A stretch of 64,000 nt of DNA, from the NCBI GenBank assembly GCA_039029395.1, contig JBCCGG010000024.1, positions 1 to 64,000 on the forward strand, read 5' to 3'. The notes under the pieces are model-generated. The model searched no databases. It had not been told where the DNA came from and saw only the letters and a program-made list of their open reading frames with translations. A program made the translations under genes and the position numbers. This DNA is from JBCCGG01 sp039029395. Lineage in GTDB: Bacteria > Pseudomonadota > Alphaproteobacteria > Kiloniellales > JAKSDN01. This document shows positions 6,963-16,202 of the stretch, piece after piece. Within the stretch, counting starts at the first letter, position 1; the number at the start of each line of letters is the position of its first letter.

Positions 6963-9500
6963 TCAGGGCAGCTTATGACCGAGCGGCTGGTTAATTCGGT
7001 CGAGCAGATCGATGTGATGCCCGGCGCGGCGCTCGATCAGGGCAGCGAGCGCAAGCTTCGCCGCGTCAAGCAGGAACATCCAGACAATCACGTAGATCCA
7101 GACCAGGCCGATTAAAGGCCAGGGCAGGGCCGGCACCAGCCAGCCGAAGCCGCACATCAGCACGGCCAAGGTTTGCGTCCCGACGATTGCGCCGAAGAGC
7201 GGCAAACTGGGGAGCGGGGGTTTGAGAAAGAAGGTCTTGGCCCTTGTCACGAAGAGTAACAGGTGACCGCCGGCGACGAGCTGGAGGAACAGGATCGTCT
7301 GCAGGTGGGCCTGGTCGATCGCCACCCAACCCTGCAGGCCCGGGTGGTGCATCCAGGCCATGCCGATCAAGAGAATGCCGAAGCTTTGGGCGACCGAAAG
7401 CAGGCCGAGCACGACCGAGCTGCTCAGCACCCGGGGCATATGCCAGCGCACCGGCTTGGGGTCGAGCCGGGTGTTGTCATAGGCGATGGTCATGATTGGA
7501 ATGTCGTCCAGCAGAGCAAGCGCGATGATCATGATCGCGGTGAGCGGCCGGAAATCCAAGAACAGGGTCGAGAGCACGACCACGAACATGATGTCGATGG
7601 TCATGGCGATGCGGTAGATCGTGTAGCTCATGATGCGCTCGAAGATGCGCCGGGCCTCTTCGATCGCGGTGATGATGACCGACAGGCCAGGCGCGGTCAG
7701 CACCAGGGCGGCGGCGGCGCGCGCCGCGTCGGTCGCGCCGCTGACCGCGATGCCGCAGTCGGCCTGCTTCAAGGCTGGCGCATCGTTCACCCCATCGCCG
7801 GTCATGGCGACGATGTGGTCGCGGTCCTGGAGCGCCTTGACGATACCGTATTTGTGCTCGGGAAAGACCCGGGCGAAGCCCTCTGCACGCTCGACCTCGC
7901 GGGCGGCGGCTTCGGGCAAGTGGCTCGGGTCGAGGCCTTCCTTGAAAAGCGCCGAGGCGGCTTGGATGTGGTTGCCCATGGCGAGCTGGCCGGCGATCTC
8001 TCGGGCGATCGCCACGTCGTCGCCGGTTACCATCTTGACCGCCACGCCGTGCTCCTGGGCCTGGAGAATGGTCTGTTTCGAGTCCTCTCGCGGCGGGTCG
8101 TAGAGGGGCAGGATGCCTAGGAATCGCCAGCTCTGGCCGTCATCCTCCGAGCGCGCAACGCCGAGCGCCCGGTAGCCCTTGGCGGCCAGCTCGGCGACCG
8201 CCTGATCGGCCTTGGCCGAACGTTCACGGTCCAGCGCGCTCATGCCGGCGATCACCTGGGGCGCGCCCTTGGTGACCTTGAAATTCTTACCGTCCGGTCC
8301 GGCGACCGTCGCCTCGGTGCGCTTGCCTACCGGATCGAAGGGTACAAAGGCGCTTTGGGTGTAGCCCCGCAAAACGTCCTGATCCTCCAGGCCGCCGATC
8401 ACCGCCAGATCGATCGCATCCTCGTTCTCGGCCTTTGAGGCGAGCGCGCCGGCCAGCACGCAGTCGGCCGCGGCGGCGTCCCCGAAGGTGATGGGATCGC
8501 CCAGGGTCAGCTTGTTCTGAGTAAGAGTGCCGGTCTTGTCCGAGCAAAGGATGTCGACCCCGGCCATCTCCTCGATCGCTTGGAGCCGGGAGACGATCGC
8601 TTGCTTCTTGGAAAGCGCCAGAGCGCCCAAGGCCATGGTGACCGAGAGCACCGCCGGCATGGCGACCGGAATCGAGGCGATGACCAGGATCAGCACGAAC
8701 TGCAAGATGTCGACCGCGTCGTGCCAGTGCCAGCTGGGCGCGAGCACGATGTCTCGGTAGAGCTCGACGCCGATCAAGAGCAGGCTGAGCGCCAGAGCCA
8801 TGACGATCAGGAAATCGCCGATACGTAGGACCGCCTGCTGGGAATGAGATTTTGCGCCGGCGCCGGCGACCAGCTTGGCGGTGCGCCCGAAGAAGGTGTT
8901 GTTACCGGTGCCGGTGACCAAGGCAACCATCTCGCCTTGCTTGGCGATCGATCCGGAATAGGCGCTGTCGCCGACCTTCTTGGTGACCGGCAAAGATTCC
9001 CCGGTCAAGGCCGCCTGGTCGATCGCCATGAAGTCGCCATCGATCAGAGTGACGTCGGCCGGCACGATCTCGCCCAGGCGCAAACGCACGATGTCGCCAG
9101 GCACCAGCTCGGCGGCGTCGATCGTCGCCCAAGCGCCGTCGCGCTTGACGTGGGCCTTGGGTGCGAGGCCCTTTTTCAGGGCGGCCAGCGCGTTGGCGGC
9201 CTTGCGCTCTTGCCAGAAGCCGATCAGGGCGTTGTAGATCAAGAGCACCAGGATGATCACGAAATCGGCCCAATGCTGGACCAAGAGCGAGAGCACGGCG
9301 GCGATCTCGATCATCCAGGGGATCGGTCCCCAGAAGTAGCCGAACAGCTTCTTGAGCAGGCTTTCTTCGGCGGCCTCGATCGCATTGCGCCCGTACTGAG
9401 TCAGGCGCGTTTGAGCCTCGGCGGCGCTCAGCCCGTCTTTGGTGGCCTTAAGCTTGGCAAGCTGCTCTTCGATCGGGACGGGCCGGTCCTGATCGGCCAT
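6963..9500 (-). CDS. Plasma-membrane-type H+-ATPase (P-type, class III)
   Basis: 845 residues. Starts MADQDRPVPIEEQLAKL at 9500; a longer frame upstream is a shadow of the previous gene. TGES (actuator loop, residues 166-169), IPVAMPAVLS (M4, about 277-286), the phosphorylation site DKTGTLTQNK (from 321) and the GDGVNDAPALKQADCGIAV hinge are intact. The IPVAMP motif and the length fit P3A proton pumps of the plant/fungal plasma membrane type, found sporadically in bacteria and archaea. Ten membrane helices are expected; the C-terminus after M10 is short, lacking a plant-type regulatory tail. Two bases separate its ATG from the stop of the upstream antiporter subunit, so it is probably the last gene of the Mrp operon. 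Export of H+ driven by ATP is the known family reaction; Mg2+ or K+ pumping cannot be excluded. Confidence 0.85.
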   Translation of the reverse strand: MADQDRPVPIEEQLAKLKATKDGLSAAEAQTRLTQYGRNAIEAAEESLLKKLFGYFWGPIPWMIEIAAVLSLLVQHWADFVIILVLLIYNALIGFWQERKAANALAALKKGLAPKAHVKRDGAWATIDAAELVPGDIVRLRLGEIVPADVTLIDGDFMAIDQAALTGESLPVTKKVGDSAYSGSIAKQGEMVALVTGTGNNTFFGRTAKLVAGAGAKSHSQQAVLRIGDFLIVMALALSLLLIGVELYRDIVLAPSWHWHDAVDILQFVLILVIASIPVAMPAVLSVTMALGALALSKKQAIVSRLQAIEEMAGVDILCSDKTGTLTQNKLTLGDPITFGDAAAADCVLAGALASKAENEDAIDLAVIGGLEDQDVLRGYTQSAFVPFDPVGKRTEATVAGPDGKNFKVTKGAPQVIAGMSALDRERSAKADQAVAELAAKGYRALGVARSEDDGQSWRFLGILPLYDPPREDSKQTILQAQEHGVAVKMVTGDDVAIAREIAGQLAMGNHIQAASALFKEGLDPSHLPEAAAREVERAEGFARVFPEHKYGIVKALQDRDHIVAMTGDGVNDAPALKQADCGIAVSGATDAARAAAALVLTAPGLSVIITAIEEARRIFERIMSYTIYRIAMTIDIMFVVVLSTLFLDFRPLTAIMIIALALLDDIPIMTIAYDNTRLDPKPVRWHMPRVLSSSVVLGLLSVAQSFGILLIGMAWMHHPGLQGWVAIDQAHLQTILFLQLVAGGHLLLFVTRAKTFFLKPPLPSLPLFGAIVGTQTLAVLMCGFGWLVPALPWPLIGLVWIYVIVWMFLLDAAKLALAALIERRAGHHIDLLDRINQPLGHKLP

Positions 9501-9502
9501 GT

Positions 9503-11200
9503 CTAGTCTCCCAAGTAGGACACCAGAAGTACCACGGCGAAAAGAATGGTGACACAGAGAACTGTGCTGCCGGTCTGCCACGTGCGCGCCAGCACGCTTT
9601 GCGGCCCATGCAGGTGAAAGACCCGCTCGATCCACACATCCAGGCCCCGCCGTGCTTTGCCTTCGACTTGGGCGCGGCCGCGCGAGAGAGCCTCGACGAT
9701 CGACCTGGCGACGGCCTTTCCGGCCTTGCGGTAGAAGAAATCGAAATCTAGAACCGTGGACCGCAGCTCTGGCGGGTAGAGGCCCGTTCTTTGCAGTGTC
9801 GCAAAGGCCAGTCCGGAGAAAATAAGAAGCTGCAGCATCGTGACCACATGGGTCGTGGTGTAAGGCTGATAGTCCACGGGAAAGGGCAGCAGCGCATATA
9901 GCGGTTGCGGATAGACCCCGATAGCGATGCACAGAAACGCCGTTATGCCCATGGCCAAGAGCATGTTGAAGGGCGCTTCATCGGGCCGCTTGCCGGAATC
10001 ATGGGCGAAGAAGGCGAAGAATGGGATCTTGATGCCCGAATGGTGGAACACGCCGGCCGATGCGAACAAAAGGACCAGGAAGGGGATCACATAGCCTTCG
10101 TCAGCCGCCGCCGTTAGGATCATGGACTTGGTGACGAACCCGCTGAACAGTGGGAAGGCGGAGATCGAGGCGGCGCCGACGATGCAGAATCCGGTGGTCC
10201 ACGGCATGGTCTTGTAAAGCCCGCCCAATTCCGAGCCTTTTGCCGTGCCGGTCCGATAAAGGACCGCACCCATGGACATGAACAAGAGCGCCTTATAGAG
10301 GATGTGGGCAAAGGCGTGACTGACGGCCCCGTTGATGGCCAGCGTGGTCCCGATGCCGATGCCCGCCACCATGAAGCCCAGCTGGTTGTTCAGGCTGTAG
10401 GCCAAAACCCGGCGCAAATCGTTCTCGATCACCGCGTAGAAAATGGGGAAGGCGGTCATGACCACGCCGATCCAGATTAGCTCCTCTGTCCCCGCATAGC
10501 CGCGTGCCAGGGCGTAGACGGCCAGCTTCGTGGTAAAGGCGCTGAGGAAGACCGTGCCCGTGACCGAGGCTTCCGGATAGGCATCCTGCAGCCAGTTGTG
10601 CAGCAGCGGGAAGGCGCACTTGATGCCAAAGGCGAGCAATATGAGCAGGCCGCCAGGACTGTCCAGACCGATGTTGTTGAATGCCACCGAGCCGGTCTCC
10701 ACGGCGTGCATCGCCACGCCGGTCAGCAACAGGATACCCGACAACATGTACATGATCAGGCATCGGAAACCGGCGCGGTAGGCCCGCTCCGTCCTTCCGG
10801 CCCAGATCAGGCAGACCGACGCGATCGCCGTCAGCTCCCAAAAGATGAAGAGGGTTATCAAGTCCCCGGCGAAGGTCGCGCCGATCGCCGCGCCCACATA
10901 GACGAGGGCGGTGGTCTGTTCCACCCAGTCGTCGCGGTGCCAAGCGAACACGACGCCCAAGGCCGCCGAGATATAGAAGATGTAGCCGAAGATGCGGCTC
11001 AGCTTATCGACGCGGACGATGGTTTGCTCGAAGCCAAAGACCGAGAGGGTGCCGAATGTGCCCGGATCCAACACCGCGATTTGCCAGATGCCGAGCAGCG
11101 GCAAGGCCAGCGAGTAGAGCGAGCGCACATTACCCTTGAGGAACGGCACCAAAACGGCGCCGACGATCAGCAGGAGTCCGGGCGGGAACTCAGCGATCAT
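9503..11200 (-). CDS. Large proton-conducting antiporter subunit (MrpD/NuoN-like, third copy)
   Basis: 565 residues from the ATG at 11200, which has GAGG six bases upstream and overlaps the previous gene by 11 bases; an ATG four codons earlier is possible. NuoL/M/N fold: the glutamate helix LFIFWELTAIASVCLIW, the lysine helix FGIKCAFPLLHNWLQDAYPEA and LAYSLNNQLGFMVAGIG are visible. The C-terminal ~110 residues (YRKAGKAVARSIVEALSRG...) form a soluble/lateral segment plus a last helix, longer than in MrpD. Third such subunit in the cluster; the proteins together should form the proton/cation-translocating part of a complex-I-like antiporter. Confidence 0.8.
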   Translation of the reverse strand: MIAEFPPGLLLIVGAVLVPFLKGNVRSLYSLALPLLGIWQIAVLDPGTFGTLSVFGFEQTIVRVDKLSRIFGYIFYISAALGVVFAWHRDDWVEQTTALVYVGAAIGATFAGDLITLFIFWELTAIASVCLIWAGRTERAYRAGFRCLIMYMLSGILLLTGVAMHAVETGSVAFNNIGLDSPGGLLILLAFGIKCAFPLLHNWLQDAYPEASVTGTVFLSAFTTKLAVYALARGYAGTEELIWIGVVMTAFPIFYAVIENDLRRVLAYSLNNQLGFMVAGIGIGTTLAINGAVSHAFAHILYKALLFMSMGAVLYRTGTAKGSELGGLYKTMPWTTGFCIVGAASISAFPLFSGFVTKSMILTAAADEGYVIPFLVLLFASAGVFHHSGIKIPFFAFFAHDSGKRPDEAPFNMLLAMGITAFLCIAIGVYPQPLYALLPFPVDYQPYTTTHVVTMLQLLIFSGLAFATLQRTGLYPPELRSTVLDFDFFYRKAGKAVARSIVEALSRGRAQVEGKARRGLDVWIERVFHLHGPQSVLARTWQTGSTVLCVTILFAVVLLVSYLGD

Positions 11201-11474
11201 AGTAATCCTCATCGCGCATCAGGAACTTGCGCATCTCACGCGCCACCAGCACCAGCAAAAAAGACCCGATAAATCCGAATAGGCCGAAGAACCCGAACCA
11301 ATTCTCGAACCCGAAGTGCACGTGCTTGTGATAGAAGGCGTCCGCCAGAAACAGGAGCGCACACACCACGACCAGTGCCCAGAATATCTTGTGAACGTTG
11401 CGCATATCGTCGAGCCAGTACTTCTTGCCGCCAATATTTTGCTGGCCGGGATGGTTCGAGGGCCCTTTTGTCAT
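11190..11474 (-). CDS. Small two-helix membrane protein of the Mrp cluster
   Basis: 94 residues: a polar N-terminus, then MRNVHKIFWALVVVCALLFL, a HKHVHFGFENWFGFFG aromatic/His linker and a second helix FGFIGSFLLVLVAREMRKFL, ending in acidic DEDYYDR. Small proteins of this design commonly lie between antiporter-subunit genes of this kind in alphaproteobacteria; role unknown, perhaps assembly. It overlaps the next subunit gene. Start at 11474 gives a hydrophilic lead (MTKGPSNHPGQQNIGG). Confidence 0.7.
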   Translation of the reverse strand: MTKGPSNHPGQQNIGGKKYWLDDMRNVHKIFWALVVVCALLFLADAFYHKHVHFGFENWFGFFGLFGFIGSFLLVLVAREMRKFLMRDEDYYDR

Positions 11475-11532
11475 GGCTTTTCCTTCGGTTCAGGGATGTG
11501 CGCGTCACACAGGGCTATGTGCCCGTGATGTC

Positions 11533-13014
11533 TCATGGCGCACCTACCACCAGGTCGGCGGCCAGCTCTAGCGGCAGCTGGGGTAGGAAGAACAATAGCA
11601 CGGTTCCCGCCGCGGTGATCGACAGCGCGACCACGATTGGCCAGGGTGCCTCGCCATGGTCGTGCTCTTCGTGGTCGTTCTTGTCGGGGTTTGCCGGCGC
11701 CTTAAAGAAAGCCGCGTAGACGATCGGCAGGAAGTAGGCCGCGTTCAGCAGCGTGCTGACGACAATGACCGCTATCGCCACCATCTGGTGGGCTTCGAGT
11801 GCGCCCATCACCATGAACCACTTGCTTAAGAAACCAGCGGTCGGCGGCACGCCGATCATGGACAGCGAGCCGACGGCGAAGGCGGCCATGGTGATCGGCA
11901 TCTTGCGGCCGATGCCGTTCAGTTGGCTGATCTCGGTCTTGTGGGCGGCCGTGTAGATCGAGCCGGCGGCGAAGAACAGGGTGATCTTGCCGAAGGCGTG
12001 GGCCGCGATGTGGATCGCCGCGCCCATGACCGAGAGCGGCGCCAGGATTGCCGCGGCAAGAATCACGTAGGAGAGCTGGCTGACCGTCGAATAGGCCAGC
12101 CGGCGCTTCAGGTTGTCCTGTCTGAGCGCGATCACCGAGGCGATTAGGATCGTCGCACCGGCCGCGTAGAGCAGCCATTGGGCGCCCGGCGTGGCGTTCA
12201 AAAGGTCGAGGCCGAAGACGTAGACGATCACCTTGACCACCGAGAACACCCCGGCCTTGACCACCGCGACCGCGTGCAAAAGGGCGCTTACCGGCGTCGG
12301 CGCGACCATGGCCGCCGGCAGCCAGCGGTGGGCTGGCATAAGCGCCGCCTTGCCAATGCCGTACATGTAGAGGAACAGCAGGATCGCGACCTCCGGCCCC
12401 TGGACCTTGCCGGCCAGGATACCGCCCTCGACGAAATCGATCGTGCCGGTCGCCACGTAGGTCCAGATGATGGCGAACATCTGCAAGCCGATCGAGGTCG
12501 AGAGCAGGATGCCCAGATAAGTGCGCCCCGCGGCAACCGCGTCCGGCGTCTCCTTGTGGGTGACCAGTGGGTAGGTCGAAAGCGTCAGCACCTCGTAGAA
12601 AATGAAGAGCGTGAGCAGATTGCCGGCGAAGGCAACGCCCATGGTGCTGCCGAGCGCAATCGCGAAGCAGATGTAGAAGCGGGTCTGGCTGTGCTCCTGA
12701 TTGCCGCGCATGTAGCCGATCGAATAGATCGAATTCACGATCCACAGGAACGAGGCGACCAGGGCGAAGGTCATGCCCAGCGGCTCGACTTCGAGCCGGA
12801 TTGGCAGACCTGGCAAGAGCTCGATCAGTGTCGCGCTCGGCCGTTCGCCGTCCAGGACCGACGGCACGATCGAGGCGACCACCACGAACAGCAACAAGGC
12901 GGAGATCAGGGTGACGGTCTCGCGCACGTCCGGCTTGCGGTCGGTAAAGGCGATGCCGATCGCGCCGATCAGCGGAATGACGATCGCGACCCAAGCTGCG
13001 GTTTCGGGGATCAT
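11533..13014 (-). CDS. Large proton-conducting antiporter subunit (NuoL/MrpA-N-like, second copy)
   Basis: 493 residues. NuoL-like helices with LFIFYEVLTLSTYPLVTH (conserved Glu), YGIGKAALMPAHRWLPAAM (conserved Lys and HRWLP) and LLHAVAVVKAGVFSV, the last characteristic of NuoL/MrpA subunits. About 14 membrane helices. A His/acid-rich insert NPDKNDHEEHDHGEAP sits before the last helix. The start overlaps the stop of the upstream mrpD by 4 bases. It probably supplies the MrpA N-terminal function, since no full MrpA is encoded here. Confidence 0.8.
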   Translation of the reverse strand: MIPETAAWVAIVIPLIGAIGIAFTDRKPDVRETVTLISALLLFVVVASIVPSVLDGERPSATLIELLPGLPIRLEVEPLGMTFALVASFLWIVNSIYSIGYMRGNQEHSQTRFYICFAIALGSTMGVAFAGNLLTLFIFYEVLTLSTYPLVTHKETPDAVAAGRTYLGILLSTSIGLQMFAIIWTYVATGTIDFVEGGILAGKVQGPEVAILLFLYMYGIGKAALMPAHRWLPAAMVAPTPVSALLHAVAVVKAGVFSVVKVIVYVFGLDLLNATPGAQWLLYAAGATILIASVIALRQDNLKRRLAYSTVSQLSYVILAAAILAPLSVMGAAIHIAAHAFGKITLFFAAGSIYTAAHKTEISQLNGIGRKMPITMAAFAVGSLSMIGVPPTAGFLSKWFMVMGALEAHQMVAIAVIVVSTLLNAAYFLPIVYAAFFKAPANPDKNDHEEHDHGEAPWPIVVALSITAAGTVLLFFLPQLPLELAADLVVGAP

Positions 13015-14501
13015 GGGGCACCTCCCATGAGCACCTCAGCGGCGCGCTGGGCGACCCCGACGGTCAGGTCCGTGTCGATGCCGAAGTAGACGTTGGCGAG
13101 GATCAGCAGCCACGTCGGGATCAACATGATGGGCGGCGCCTCGGTGACCTTCGGCTCGCCCTCGGCCGGCTCGGCCCGGTCGCGGAAGTAGGCCAGCTCG
13201 ACGATCCGCCAGACATAGACGATCGCCAGGATCGAGCTCACCACGATCAAGACGGCGAAGATCCAGAGACCAAGCTCGAGGGAGGCCTGGATCAGAAGCC
13301 ACTTGCTGATGAAGCCGGTGGTCAGCGGCACGCCGATCAGGCTCAGGCCCCCCAACACAAAAGCCGCCATGGTCCAGGGCATGACCCGGCCTAGGCCAAT
13401 CATGTTGTTGATGCTGATCGCGCCAACCCTAAGGAAAATGCAACCGAGCGCCAGAAACAGCCCGCCCTTGATCATGGCGTGGTTGAAGAGGTGGACGAGG
13501 CCCGCGGTCAAGCCCGCCACCGTGCCCAGACTGACGCCCAGGATCATGTAGCCGATCTGGGCGACCGAGGAGTAGGCCAGCAGGCGCTTCACGTTGGTCT
13601 GGAAGATCGCGATGGTCGAGGCGACCAACATGGCGATCAGCGCCAGCGGCGCGAGCACGTATCCAACGTCGACGACGTCGAAGGAGAATTGCGGCGTGAA
13701 GACCGACGTGGTGACCCGGATCAGGACGTAGATCGAGACCTTGGTGGCGGTCGCCGCCAAGAACGCGGTGACCACCGAGGGCGCGTAGCAGTAGGCGTTG
13801 GGCAGCCACATGTGCAAGGGGAAGATCGCGGCCTTGATCGCCAGGCCGATAATCAAGAAGGCGAAGGCGGCGTGCACCGTCCTCAGCTCCTCGATCGGCT
13901 CTATGCGGGCCGCCAGATCGGCCATGTTGAGGGTACCGGTGACATGGTAGAGCAAGCCGACGCCGATCAGGTAGAAGGTCGCGCCGATCGTGCCCATGAT
14001 GAGATATTGATAGGCTGCGGTTACCGCCCGTCGGTCCTTGCCCATGGCGATCAGCACGTAGGACGAGAGCGAGGAGATCTCCAGAAAGACGAAAAGGTTG
14101 AAGGCGTCGCCCGTGACCGTGATGCCGAGCAGGCCGCAGAAGCACAGCAGGTACATGGAATAAAACAGTGGCGCCTTGTCCTCGGAGATCTCGGCCGCGA
14201 CGCTGTGGCGCGCATAGGGCATCACGATCGCGCTGATCACCGTGATGATCAGCAGCACGAAGGCATTGGCCAGATCGATCCTGATCTCGATGCCCCAGGG
14301 CGCCGGCCAGCCGCCGACTTCGTAGCTCCAGAGGCCGGTCTCGGCGACCTGCAGGAGGATCGCAAGCGCGACCAGGAGTGCTGCCCAGCTGATCGCCGTT
14401 GCCAGCAGCCAAGGCGCCGTGGCGCGCCGGAAGATGACGCAGATCGGTGCGGCGACCAGGGGCAGGACGACTTGCAGGGCCGGGAGGTTGGCGGCGATCA
14501 C
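13011..14501 (-). CDS. mrpD: Mrp cation/proton antiporter subunit D
   Basis: 496 residues. NLFVFLEISSLSSYVLIAMG carries the conserved Glu and GLAIKAAIFPLHMWLPNAY the conserved Lys, as in MrpD; AYSSVAQIGYMILGVSLG and VHLFNHAMIKGGLFLALG are also standard. Overlaps mrpC by 4 bases at its start and the next antiporter gene by 4 bases at its end. Best match to canonical MrpD among the three large subunits by motif and by its place directly after mrpC. Located in the cytoplasmic membrane. Confidence 0.85.
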   Translation of the reverse strand: MIAANLPALQVVLPLVAAPICVIFRRATAPWLLATAISWAALLVALAILLQVAETGLWSYEVGGWPAPWGIEIRIDLANAFVLLIITVISAIVMPYARHSVAAEISEDKAPLFYSMYLLCFCGLLGITVTGDAFNLFVFLEISSLSSYVLIAMGKDRRAVTAAYQYLIMGTIGATFYLIGVGLLYHVTGTLNMADLAARIEPIEELRTVHAAFAFLIIGLAIKAAIFPLHMWLPNAYCYAPSVVTAFLAATATKVSIYVLIRVTTSVFTPQFSFDVVDVGYVLAPLALIAMLVASTIAIFQTNVKRLLAYSSVAQIGYMILGVSLGTVAGLTAGLVHLFNHAMIKGGLFLALGCIFLRVGAISINNMIGLGRVMPWTMAAFVLGGLSLIGVPLTTGFISKWLLIQASLELGLWIFAVLIVVSSILAIVYVWRIVELAYFRDRAEPAEGEPKVTEAPPIMLIPTWLLILANVYFGIDTDLTVGVAQRAAEVLMGGAP

Positions 14502-14860
14502 GTCTCCGCGTCCTCCTCGTCCGCCTTGGCGATCTCGTCTTCCTCGACCGTGCCGTAGGCCTCCCTTATGCGCACCACCAGCGCCAGGCCCAGCGCCGAA
14601 GTCGCGACACCGACCACGATCGCGGTCAGGATCAGGACGTGGGGCAGGGGATTGGAGTAGGCCGTAAAGCGGTCGTCTAAGATCGGCGCGGTCCCCTCAT
14701 CGACCTTGCCCATGGTGATGTAAAGCAAGAACACCGAGGTCTGGAAGATGTTGAGACCGACGATCTTCTTGACCAGGTTGCCGCGCGAGATGACCACGAA
14801 GAAGCCGGTCATCATCAGGAACACGACGATCCAGTAGTTGTAGAGGCCGGGTTCGAACAT
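14498..14860 (-). CDS. mrpC: Mrp antiporter subunit C (NuoK-like)
   Basis: 120 residues, three helices: NYWIVVFLMMTGFFVVIS, IVGLNIFQTSVFLLYIT and LPHVLILTAIVVGVATSALGLALVVRI. NuoK/MrpC signature PLPHVLILTAIVVGVA is clear. The tail AYGTVEEDEIAKADEEDAET is acidic. The start ATG directly abuts the mrpB stop (TAGATG). Forms the MrpA-MrpC-MrpD core channel. Confidence 0.88.
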   Translation of the reverse strand: MFEPGLYNYWIVVFLMMTGFFVVISRGNLVKKIVGLNIFQTSVFLLYITMGKVDEGTAPILDDRFTAYSNPLPHVLILTAIVVGVATSALGLALVVRIREAYGTVEEDEIAKADEEDAET

Positions 14861-15280
14861 CTAGCGCTGCCCTCTGCCGGCGAAGCCGTAGAAGATGCCG
14901 ATCATGACCGAGGCCACGGTCATGCCGACGCCGAACTCGATCAGCAGGATGCCCAGATGCTGGCCATGCACCGGATCGTCCGCCAGCACGTCGTAGTCCA
15001 GATAGGTGCTGCCGTTGAGCATGGAGATTACGCCGACCCCGGCGTAGAGCAGCACGCCACCGGCGATCAGCAGCCGCACCACGCCTGTCGGCACGACCCG
15101 CTGAACCATGTCGAGGCCGAAGATCAGGCCGTAGAGAATGATTCCGGCGGCGAAGATCACGCCGGCCTGGAAGCCGCCGCCCGGCCCGTAGTCGCCGTGG
15201 AACTGCACGTAGAGACCGAACAGTAGGATCATCGGGATCAGAAGTTTTGCGACCACGCGCAGGACCAGATGGCGCTTCAT
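14861..15280 (-). CDS. mrpB: Mrp antiporter subunit B (MnhB domain)
   Basis: 139 residues. HGDYGPGGGFQAGVIFAAGIILYGL is the signature segment of MnhB, with four hydrophobic helices. ATG at 15280 overlaps the upstream DUF4040 gene by 4 bases. Small membrane subunit required for assembly and activity in known Mrp complexes. Confidence 0.88.
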   Translation of the reverse strand: MKRHLVLRVVAKLLIPMILLFGLYVQFHGDYGPGGGFQAGVIFAAGIILYGLIFGLDMVQRVVPTGVVRLLIAGGVLLYAGVGVISMLNGSTYLDYDVLADDPVHGQHLGILLIEFGVGMTVASVMIGIFYGFAGRGQR

Positions 15281-15825
15281 GAGTCCGAGCCTCCGCGCCG
15301 CTTGCGCCGGCCCGCGCCGAGCAGCACCAGGACGCCAATCCCGGCGGTGAAGATCACGGTGACCTCGCCCAGGGTGTCGTAGCCCCGGTAGCTCGCCAGC
15401 ACCGAGGTGACGATGTTCGGCACGCCGACCTCGCTGCCGGACTCCTGGATGTAGCGCGGTGCCACGTGGGTGTTGACCGGCGAGTTCGGGTCGCCGAAAT
15501 GGTACATGTCAAGCGTGCCGTAGATCAGCGCAATGCCAGTCACCACCACCACTCCGAGCGGCAGCAGGCGCAGGCTGCGCGGCTTGGTGGGCACACGCTC
15601 CTTGTGGGTTGTCAGGGACAGCGTTCCGAGCATCAGGATCGTCGTGATGCCGGCGCCGACCGCGGCCTCGGTGAATGCGACGTCGACCGCGTCGAGCTCA
15701 ACGAAGACGCCGGCCGTTAGCAGGCTGTAGATGCCCGACATCATGACCACGGCGAATAGGTTGCGCAGGCGTACGATGGCGACTGCGGTAACCGCCAGGA
15801 AGCCGAGCAGGACGATGTCGATCAG
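15277..15825 (-). CDS. MrpA C-terminal-like subunit (DUF4040/MbhE-type), probable CTG start
   Basis: The conserved DUF4040 core VMMSGIYSLLTAGVFVELDAVDVAFTEAAVGAGITT is plain, followed by a second part (GIALIYGTLDMYHFGDPNSP...) resembling the MbhE/MrpA C-terminal region. The first GTG or ATG (15750) cuts the first helix away; the frame stays open upstream and gives IDIVLLGFLAVTAVAIVRLR, the expected first helix. The only sensible start is CTG at 15825, overlapping the mrpG TGA as CTGA, just as its neighbours overlap by ATGA. 182 residues on that reading. This piece, with the NuoL-like gene, replaces the fused MrpA of Bacillus. Confidence 0.75.
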   Translation of the reverse strand: MIDIVLLGFLAVTAVAIVRLRNLFAVVMMSGIYSLLTAGVFVELDAVDVAFTEAAVGAGITTILMLGTLSLTTHKERVPTKPRSLRLLPLGVVVVTGIALIYGTLDMYHFGDPNSPVNTHVAPRYIQESGSEVGVPNIVTSVLASYRGYDTLGEVTVIFTAGIGVLVLLGAGRRKRRGGSDS

Positions 15826-16202
15826 GTGTTCGATGGCGCGTCCTCCTTTGCCTCTGGCTCCGGGTCGTCCGCTTCTTTCTCTGCGTCCGGCGCCAGGTGC
15901 GGCTTGAAGCCGCCGTGCAGGGCCGCCTTGGCGACCGCGTGGGTCGCGGTCGGGCTGGTCAGCAGGATGAACAGCAGGATGAACACCAGCTTGACGAAAT
16001 TGAGCAGCGAATTCTCCAGGGTGAAGACCTGGAACATCAGGCCGAGCATGATCAACGCCATCGCCAGTGTGTCGATGATCCCCGCCGCGTGCATGCGGGT
16101 GAAGAGGTCGGGCAGGCGAACCAGCCCGACGCCGCCGATGATCATCAGCACGCTCCCGACGATGATGCAGGGCCAGCTCAGGATATCGAGCAGGATTTCC
16201 AT
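15822..16202 (-). CDS. mrpG: Mrp antiporter subunit G
   Basis: 126 residues, MEILLDILSWPCIIVGSVLM..., with the PhaG/MnhG pattern GGVGLVRLPDLFTRMHAAGIIDTLA and a third helix ending in LLTSPTATHAVAKAA. A charged tail (EKEADDPEPEAKEDAPSNT) is longer than in many MrpG proteins. Start at 16202 shares a TGATG junction with mrpF. Confidence 0.88.
   Translation of the reverse strand: MEILLDILSWPCIIVGSVLMIIGGVGLVRLPDLFTRMHAAGIIDTLAMALIMLGLMFQVFTLENSLLNFVKLVFILLFILLTSPTATHAVAKAALHGGFKPHLAPDAEKEADDPEPEAKEDAPSNT

Noticed and set aside
12178..14558. Plus-strand open frames of 300-360 codons opposite the mrp genes
   Set aside because: Same GC shadow; rich in R, D, G, Q and lacking any structure or ribosome site.
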